The notes under the pieces are model-generated. The model saw nothing but the letters and a program-made list of their open reading frames with translations, was not told the DNA's origin and ran no database searches. Shown here one piece after another: positions 17,067 to 23,329 of a stretch of DNA of 23,329 bases (the first letter of the stretch is position 1; every line of letters begins with the position of its first letter). This stretch comes from Bremia lactucae (lineage: Eukaryota; Oomycota; Peronosporomycetes; Peronosporales; Peronosporaceae): contig NC_090615.1 in the NCBI RefSeq assembly GCF_004359215.1, positions 1,872,036 through 1,895,364 of the forward strand, written 5' to 3'. The translations under genes were made by a program, and so were the position numbers.

Positions 17067-18069
17067 TTAAACTTCAAGGTGATGAGGGTACCTCATCACC
17101 AGGTGCAGAGACTCACTACACTCATGAGCGTAGTGATCTAACTTTTGACAGCGTTTGCATCTCTGCAATCGTTTCTTGTTCGAAAAGCGAGAAATCTCGC
17201 TTTCGACAGAAGAGAGGTCCATAGGTTCTGGACCTCCAAGTTCATCTCGTCTTGGCGGACAATACGATGACGAACTAGCTTGAGCCTGTCTCGAGCTAAA
17301 GTCCTCCTGTTCCGCAACGGATATTGCTTCTTCAAGCGTATCCAGTTCCAAGCGGAACAGGTGGGTCTTTACGGGACCATCCTAAGACCTTGCATGAACA
17401 CCGTAATCAACATGTGTTCATGAACTGGGCTGTTTGTGATACAACTCGCTAAGAATAGTATGGGCTGGGCATCAGCGTGAAAATCATGCTTGCCTTTCTT
17501 GAACTTCAGAAGCTCTGATCGAGCTCTGAACTCAGCCCTTCGCGGTTCAAACGTCTCTTTGAGCCGGGCTTTAAAAGCATCTAGCGACCCAAAGACATAT
17601 GGGTCGCGCAACTTTAGGCTCAATGCCCAAGTTTTGGCACGACCTGCCAAATTTGGTTGAGCGAATGCGACTTGCATTTGCTAGTCGACGATATGACGTG
17701 CCCTTATGGCATCGTCCACACTCGACAAACCATCTCAAGAGGGACTCTTCTTCGACTCCCCTATAATTAGAGATGTCAATCTTAAGAGTTTCGGGACGAC
17801 GCGTATGCGTCATCCCAGGTACAGGGGCCTGTACCTGTTGTAACCTCACAGTTCTGCCTGTTGAGAGCCTTCTCCTTCATCTCGTCAAGTTCATGTTGTA
17901 TGAACTTGGCGATGGCTGAATGGAGGGTATCTCTGTCCAAACTGGACAGCATCGCCAAGATGGCATCGTTCCCTACGGTCGAACACATTCGTTCGACCGC
18001 GCTCCTTTCTATGTCACTTAGTAAGGAGTAGATTTCACGCGAAAATGTGATTCGTATTCCAACTATCAT
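17067..18069 (-). pseudogene. Gypsy gag with CCHC zinc knuckle (LTR-A family)
   Basis: Four overlapping frames make up a gag. The first (18069-17782) has an N-terminal helical region (ERSAVERMC, DTLHSAIAKFIQHELDEM). The second (17849-17571) carries LKIDISNYRGVEEESLLRWF, the usual start of the capsid fold. The third (17677-17369) has NLAGRAKTWALSL, LKETFEPRR and VFMQGLRMVP. The fourth (17351-17067) has a Ser-rich linker, EPMDLSSVE and the knuckle CKRCQKLDHYAHEC (17159-17118). At least three frame breaks separate them. Gag binds and packages element RNA; the knuckle contacts the RNA. Confidence 0.8.
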
Positions 18070-18112
18070 CTAACATGTCCATGTTAGATAAAGGAACTGT
18101 GGTCCTTGGACG

Positions 18113-18130
18113 GACTACAAGGTGCTGCCA
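18113..18130 (-). other. Primer-binding site of the LTR-A element
   Basis: The minus strand reads TGGCAGCACCTTGTAGTC two bases after the LTR end (CCCCGTTACA). It parallels the sites at 1418-1434 and 18954-18971. Confidence 0.6.
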
Positions 18131-18132
18131 GG

Positions 18133-18579
18133 TGTAACGGGGCACTATGACTTATACTGCTTCAGTACAAGTCTGCTTCGCACTGCTTCAGTTGCGAGTG
18201 GTGCCTTACGTTATTTCACGTACGCTGGTACGTGCAGAGGAAGACTTTTCATTAAGAGTACTAGCCTAAAGAAAGTTAAATTAAAACCGTATTAATATAA
18301 TTAAGTATCTCTTCTTTCTTTATGTTAATGCTGACTTAATTATAAACTAATACTAAACATGCAATTGAAATCTTATCTTATCTGTCTATCTCTTTTGTTT
18401 ACATCATCAGCTTATTAGTCTGCAGGATAAATAGATATAATGGCCTATACCTATTTATGGATAAGAATTCTGAACATTACTAGATAAAGTAATATCCTCC
18501 AAATGTTATCTACCTTTAGATAGTATATTAATTAACAACCTTCAAGTGTTAATTTCATGTAACGATACACCTCGTTACA
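18133..18579 (-). repeat. 5' LTR, family A (447 bp)
   Basis: Element-sense start TGTAACGAGG at 18579, end CCCCGTTACA at 18133. It aligns with the LTR at 216-641. Its outer edge sits inside an LTR-B, at a GCTAGCGTCAT site. Confidence 0.8.
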
Positions 18580-18951
18580 GCTAGCGTCATCGTCACGCGA
18601 GGTATCTAGAAAGATACGCTCGCAATACATGTTAAGTGTTATCTATAGAGATGACATTTTGATTGGTAAAAATAGGTATTTTTACTAAAAAACAGTCTGC
18701 AAACTACTTCCGACTTGGTAAGTGCGCATAATATAAAACAGGCTGAAAACTACTTCCTACTTGGTTAAATTGCAGGAAGAACCGGATTACAGCTTCCGTG
18801 ACGACACTTTACTAGAGTACTTAGTAAGTCGCTAAGGCGCCATCCACAACTTCCTCACTGCGCGCAAGAGAAACTGGTTAAACCGCTTCCTCGCTGTGCT
18901 TGGGTGTGTGTCTAAGTAGAGCGTGGCCGCATTACGACATGCCCGCCTACA
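18580..18951 (+). repeat. 5'-truncated 5' LTR, family B
   Basis: It aligns with the LTR-B at 10978-11508 from its GCTAGCGTCAT palindrome to the CCTACA end. The first ~150 bp are missing where the LTR-A element begins. A partial internal duplication (AAAACTACTTCC(G/T)ACTTGGTAA-type sequence at about 18704 and 18748) is present only in this copy. Confidence 0.75.
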
Positions 18952-18953
18952 CT

Positions 18954-18971
18954 TGGTAGCACTTGAAATCC
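18954..18971 (+). other. Primer-binding site of LTR-B copy 2
   Basis: TGGTAGCACTTGAAATCC lies two bases after the LTR end at 18951, the normal position for tRNA priming of minus-strand DNA synthesis. Confidence 0.65.
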
Positions 18972-19020
18972 TTCTCACGACTCGCACCTCTGCGTGTATA
19001 CGTGAGGATGAGCCTCAACA

Positions 19021-19985
19021 TTGATTGGGCTCCTTTCCCCCACCTCTCCGAACATCATCGGGAGTTTGGAGGCATTCGTGCTCGGACAGCGGAGAGCCGC
19101 GTCCGAGGCACAGAGCCATGCCCCAGCGAAGTCCGTTACTCAGACTCAGAATGAGCTGAGACATGAGCAGGCTCGGAGCGAGGCTCTCAACAGGACTGTT
19201 GAGATGCTCTCTGCTCGGCCGCATTAGCCAAGGTCCATTCGGATGGACCCGCCCGAGTTCGATAGAACTGCAGCGCACGCGATTGTCCACTGGCTCTTAG
19301 CCGTGGAGCAATGCGGTGTAGCGCAGCACATCGAGGACGACAGCAGGATAGTGTCGTACGCCATGTCCCATTTGTGCGGTAAGGCCTAAGAGGGGGTTAT
19401 TCGGCCTTATGGCGGGGTAAGGCATTCCCTTCATGGACGATCTTCAAGACAAAGATTCGTGCCATGTATCATCCGTCGAACAACGAAGTGTTGCTTCAAG
19501 CTTTCTTTTTCGGAGTGCGACAGGCGAAGCGATCTCTGCAAGAATATGTGCAGGAGATGCGCTCGCTGTCGGCGTCCATTATTGTGGCTCCAATTTCGAA
19601 GCACATTATCGTGCCCACGTTTATGAACGGACTACGGCATGGCCCATCACGACAAGCCCTCATCAGAAAGGTGCCGTCGACGATGGAAGAGGCAACTAAA
19701 TCGCATAAAATGAGGAGCAATCCGTCAACAAAGCCTCGGCGACAGCTTGGTATAAACCGTCGGCCGAGAGGTCGGATGCCACTTCTATGGAGTTAGGCAA
19801 TGCAGACGAAGTCTGCTTAAAGTGCGACAAGAGCGGCCATATGGTGCGTAGCTGCTATGCCAGGGTCCCTGCTCGGGCAAAGATGCCCAGCAAGATGACT
19901 CCCTTCCCAAAGGGCGATGACAAGAACCAGCGTGCGAGACGCATGAGTTCTGCATCGACCCCTGAGGGGCCCGGAAATGCGTAGC
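19021..19985 (+). pseudogene. Gypsy gag with CCHC zinc knuckle (LTR-B copy 2)
   Basis: An N-terminal segment (to 19227) has a Gln/Glu/Ala-rich, coiled-coil-like stretch (TQTQNELRHEQARSEALNRT). Past a stop the same frame gives DPPEFDRTAAHAIVHWLL and VEQCGVAQ, ending at another stop near 19387. The capsid core continues in a second frame at 19464-19796 (RQAKRSLQEYVQEMRSL, PTFMNGLRHG), and the knuckle CLKCDKSGHMVRSC is in a third at 19814-19855. The open frame at 19021 begins with TTG, so the true start is not known. It is not translatable as one protein. Confidence 0.8.
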
Positions 19986-20039
19986 GCAGTAGGGGCGGGA
20001 TGCCCTACTGATGCGGACTCTGAAGCTATCCCTACGATC

Positions 20040-20665
20040 AGAGTTGTGGTACAAATGGGTAGCATAGTCTCGAAAGTTCGGACCTCAACCCTGCTTGTCT
20101 ATAGCGCTCAAGTAAGAAGCCATGACCAGGTGATGACCCTCCTAGTGGGTTCGGGTGCATTACATAATCTTGTAAAACTCGCGGCTCTAAGAAAGAGACA
20201 GGCGATGTTCGAGTTGCTTTGGCAGGATAGCAAGCGAGAAGAGGCGACCGTTCGTTTAGCGAACGGCGCTCTCGTTAAGTCTGAGAAATTTCAGGCAGAA
20301 CTCGCCTTCAGCTTTAGTGACTTCTCTTGTAAAGAGAAGTTTACAGTGCTAAGTATGGAAAGTCCGTATGACCTATGCATGCCAATGTTGGCAAAACACC
20401 AGCCATGGATCGACTGGCGTACACGCACAGATGCGAACTCTACGCAGATACCGGAAAGGATGTTCTCTTGCGAGAGGCGTATGGTACTGATGTCGTGTCG
20501 AACACAGTTGAGGGTGCGTTGACGGGATGTCAAACGTCACCAATTCCTACCCAGGGCGTGGAGACTGGGGTAGTGAAAAGGACGATGACAAGTAGTCGTG
20601 CGTCCGAATGTCCTGCACAGAGCCAAAAGCCTGTGGCAGTAGACAGCGAGCTGACAGGAAGTTAA
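20040..20665 (+). pseudogene. Gypsy aspartic protease, catalytic Asp lost
   Basis: The frame 19977-20522 holds VMTLLV followed by GSGA, where copy 1 has DSGA: the catalytic Asp codon GAT is GGT at 20148-20150. SFSDFSCKEKF and MESPYDL follow, but the LILGMPWL segment is shortened. A 9-bp hairpin (ACTTCTCTT/AAGAGAAGT, 20320-20340) is present here and in copy 1. The tail to 20665 is the Thr/Ser-rich linker. Confidence 0.75.
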
Positions 20666-20821
20666 GTGTCGCATAAACCGGCAAAGTGCCTAGAGACTGG
20701 TGCAGTTGGAAGGAGTGCGTTAGCCAGGAGAGCACTGGCACCCGCTTCCCATAAAAAGGTCGTGGTGACTCGAAGAACGAGTACCCGACAGATTAGGACG
20801 ATCAAAGGCACGTCTAAATGA

Positions 20822-22081
20822 GTGAACTTTGGATCTAGTCCTAATAAAGAGGACGGGCCTTCGAACGAGGTGTTCGAGGCCTTCAAAGACGAATTTGCGG
20901 TGGCATCCTCAGTTGAGGTGCTCCGGCAAGTCTTTAAATCTGCCGAGGAGATAGAAAATCTCCCGAAGATGTCGTGGGATCTGCTCCTTGCCGAGTTCAA
21001 GGAAGGAAAGATCCACGAAATAGTCACACCAGTTCCAAAAGAGAACTTGGTGGACTATTGCTCGTCGTCTACAATGGACGAGAGCGTCCTGGAAACGGAC
21101 AAAAAGAAACGGTTTAGTGCTCAAGGCTGGGATGCCTTGAGAGACAGCCCGTTCTTTGAGGTTCTGTGAAAATATCGCGGTTTGTTCCCAGAAGAAGTGC
21201 CGAGCCGCCTACCAGCAGAAAGGGGAATCGAACACGATATAGACCTCGAACCTGGCACCAAGCATTGTGTGACCAGGCAATGGCTGCTGCCGAAAGAACC
21301 AGTCGATTATATCGATGAAATCTTCGACAAGCGAGCTAAGGCGGGACATGTGCGTGAGAGCAAATCGCCTCAGTGCAGCCCGACCTTTTATGTGCGTAAA
21401 GCCACAGGTAGATGGCGCGTGGTTCATGCTTACAATTAGCTGAACACGGCGACCGTACTGGCGCAGACGCCAATCCCGCCAAAAGACGTCTTGTTGAACT
21501 CCATGGGAAAGTCAACTATCTTTTCCGCGTTGAATTTGAAGGATGGCTACTATCAGGTACTCATGAGAGGGTCTGATGTAGCCAAAACAACTGTAAGCAC
21601 CCCAACCGGTATGCTTTGGGAGTGGCTTGTGATGCCCAAGGTTTACAAAACGCACCAGCGACATTCAACCGAGTGGTGACTCACGTGATGCGTCAGCACC
21701 GTGCCTACGCGCCCCATTACTTTGACGATGTATTCATGCATAGCAGGGCCGAGGACGGTGAGCAAAATAGAGTCGCACAAGCGTCATTGAGATGCTGTGT
21801 TGCAGACTTTAAAGGACGCCCAACTGTACGTCAACTTGCAAAAGTGTGTCATAGGGGTTTCTTAGATACCTGTGCTGGGTTGCATCGTAGGTACGCATGG
21901 TGTAAGAGCAGACCTAGAAAAGGTAAATTCGGTAAAGGAATGGCCAATCCAACGGCATGTGAAGGATTTGCGCCAATTCCTAGGGCTTGCTAATTACTTG
22001 CATAAATATAGCAAGAATTATGCTGCGCAAACCAAACCATTATCTGACCTCCTTAAAAAGACGCAGAATGGGTTTGGTTAA
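20822..22081 (+). pseudogene. Gypsy reverse transcriptase (LTR-B copy 2)
   Basis: The linker (NKEDGPSNEVFEA) leads to WDALRDSPFFEVL, a TGA at 21167-21169, then the RT: GLFPEEVPSRLP, EHDIDLEPGT, VRKATGRWRVV, a TAG at 21437-21439, FSALNLKDGYYQ, GMLWEWLVMP, a one-base loss near 21650, NAPATFNRVV and the catalytic YFDD at 21718-21729. After another shift come VLGCIVG, VKDLRQFLGLANY and TKPLSDLL. The active-site Asp pair survives, but four breaks make a full product impossible. Confidence 0.85.
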
Positions 22082-22530
22082 AGGAACAAGATGATGCGTT
22101 CACATCAGTGAAGCAATCTCTTGTAGAGGCACCGGTCTTGGCATTGCCACACTCGGATAAGCCCTTTAGCGTCGTCTGCGATGCAGCGCGCTCATGCAGA
22201 AGGATGACAACGGCGTTGACCGCGTTATCTGTTATCAGTCCCGGCTTTTAAAAGCCGCGGAACTGAATTATGAATTACCCCGTGCATGACAAAGACCTAC
22301 GTTTAATAAAGTGTGCTCTTGTCAAGTTTCGTGTGCACCTATTGGGCACCGAACCATTTGTGGTTTATACGGATCACGCATCACTGCGGACTACAATAAA
22401 CTCACCGCACCTCTCGCCTAGAATGGCAAGATGGCTTACATTCTTTTCTGAATTAATTTTAAAGTTGAATACAAGCCGGGTAAGTCGAATGTCTTGGCTG
22501 ACGCTTTATCGCGCAGACTAGACTTCGAGG
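22082..22530 (+). pseudogene. Gypsy RNase H (LTR-B copy 2)
   Basis: PFSVVCDA (first catalytic Asp) at about 22162-22185, DDNGVDRVICYQSRLL, AAELNY, KFRVHLLGTEPFVVYTDHAS and LADALSRR-like sequence appear in order over three frames. CGGCTTTTAAAAGCCG at 22242-22257 is a 16-bp palindrome, also kept in copy 1. The frames are disrupted near 22190 and 22270. Confidence 0.75.
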
Positions 22531-23329
22531 TGACACCCCAGGAAAGTGTGTCTAGTGCTAAAGCACAAATTCAGCCGTCAAGGTTGGCAGCCATGAAAGC
22601 TCTCTTGTCCTGGATCATGTTTACCGACTACATGGGATGCCCGGGTCCATAGTATCGGACCGGGATTTACGTTTTACGTCTGGTTTTTCGCGACATGTGT
22701 TTGAGCTGCTAGGTAACAAGCTCCACATGTCAACCGCAGATCACCCCCAGACCGATGGTCAGCCAGAACGTGCCAATCAGGTCGTGGTGAATGTCTTACG
22801 CACTATAGCAATACCTAAAGTTGAGCAAGAATTTGCCCTTTGCGGGGTTCGCTATAAATAACGGTGTCCACGTCAGTACGGATGATACACCGTTTTATAT
22901 TAGCGGACTGTGCCATCCTCGGACGCCAGCCTCGTTTGTGCGCAGCCCGAGGCTTAGTGGGGGGGGGGCTCACTATGCTCGGTGCGAAAGAGGGACATAG
23001 TTTCGTCAATATGACGATGACCCGCGAGTGTATCATCTCAAAAACAGAAACTTGCCCTAGTGACCCTGCCAGTTTAGCAGTGGTCAATAAAACTACGCCT
23101 TATGACCGATCTCTCGGCGATATCATTGGCGAGTTTGATGCTAAAGCGTGAGCGAGGCTCAACGTTTTGTAGATGAGCGATTGGCGATCACACGTAAAGT
23201 CCGTGACGCGATGGCAACCGCACAGGACAAGCGAAAAGAATATGCGGACCGAAATGGTCGCAAAAATAATGAACGCTGCAGAGTGGGTGAAAAAATACTA
23301 TTAAGTACTGCTACCATACCTAAGAATGT
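22531..23329 (+). pseudogene. Gypsy integrase with internal deletion, truncated by window end
   Basis: After the sequence matching LAAMKA (near 22595) the frame jumps to LSFLDHVYRL-equivalent sequence, so the zinc-binding domain and the first catalytic Asp are missing. The second Asp (VSDRD, about 22650) and the Glu (QPERAN, about 22765) remain. The C-terminal domain continues with a shift near 22858, reaching GEFDAKA, a stop from a lost base near 23147, and RVGEKILLSTAT at the window edge. Any chromodomain would lie beyond the end. Confidence 0.8.

Larger units (their letters stand above)
16243..18579 (-). mobile_element. Internally deleted LTR-A Gypsy element
   Basis: Minus-strand order: 5' LTR (18579-18133), primer-binding site, gag (18069-17067), protease (about 17066-16780), a short decayed coding tail, then a fragment resembling the LTR 3' end (16325-16243). 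Reverse transcriptase, RNase H and integrase are absent, so most of pol and nearly all of the 3' LTR were lost. Its left end abuts the flank of the LRR gene; its right end abuts LTR-B of the next element. The internal region is extraordinarily rich in short hairpins (see findings). Confidence 0.75.
18580..23329 (+). mobile_element. Gypsy chromovirus with LTR-B (copy 2, runs off the window)
   Basis: The plus-strand order is truncated 5' LTR, primer-binding site, gag, protease, RT, RNase H and integrase, matching copy 1 at 1619-7971 in inverted orientation. It keeps the 5' leader and RT that copy 1 lacks. It carries an approximately 570-bp deletion in the integrase, a lost protease Asp, and many stops and frameshifts. 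The 3' LTR is outside the window. Confidence 0.85.

Overview
The window looks like accessory-rich nuclear DNA of an oomycete, probably of the Phytophthora/downy-mildew group. The reasons are chromodomain-type Ty3/Gypsy retrotransposons in several decayed lineages, a PH-START-START protein, a KIX-like/leucine-rich-repeat protein, and a gene cut by nine very short (58-77 nt, possibly one of 144 nt) GT-AG introns. This is inference from gene style; no database search was possible. There are no prokaryotic operons, no CRISPR array and no RNA gene that I could recognise.

Layout. 1-641 is the 3' end of a plus-strand element of LTR family 'A' (tail, polypurine tract, 3' LTR), inserted inside the reverse transcriptase of another Gypsy copy (642-1099). 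That piece abuts an inverted gag fragment (1100-1385) with a primer-binding site and remnant of a third LTR, 'C'. 1619-7971 is a decayed minus-strand Gypsy chromovirus with LTR family 'B', its reverse transcriptase hidden by an 892-bp N gap (4849-5740). 7972-16242 is the host-gene island: a PH-START-START-anchor protein (minus, 8337-10640), a cluster of LTR relics (10700-11655), a multi-exon ITFG2-like gene (minus, 11986-13910) and a KIX-like/LRR protein (plus, 14311-15939); the last two diverge from a 400-bp intergenic region. 16243-18579 is a minus-strand LTR-A element reduced to LTR, gag and protease. 18580-23329 is a second LTR-B chromovirus, plus strand, running off the window.

No retroelement copy looks autonomous: all have frameshifts, stops, lost catalytic residues or internal deletions. 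The two LTR-B copies face each other as multi-kilobase inverted repeats around the host genes.

The most unusual signal is structural. The gag-protease part of the LTR-A element (16250-18090) is packed with short inverted repeats: about 20 hairpins, nine with perfect stems of 9-10 bp, where well under one such stem is expected by chance. The LTR-B copies show the same tendency more weakly; I did not notice it in the host genes.
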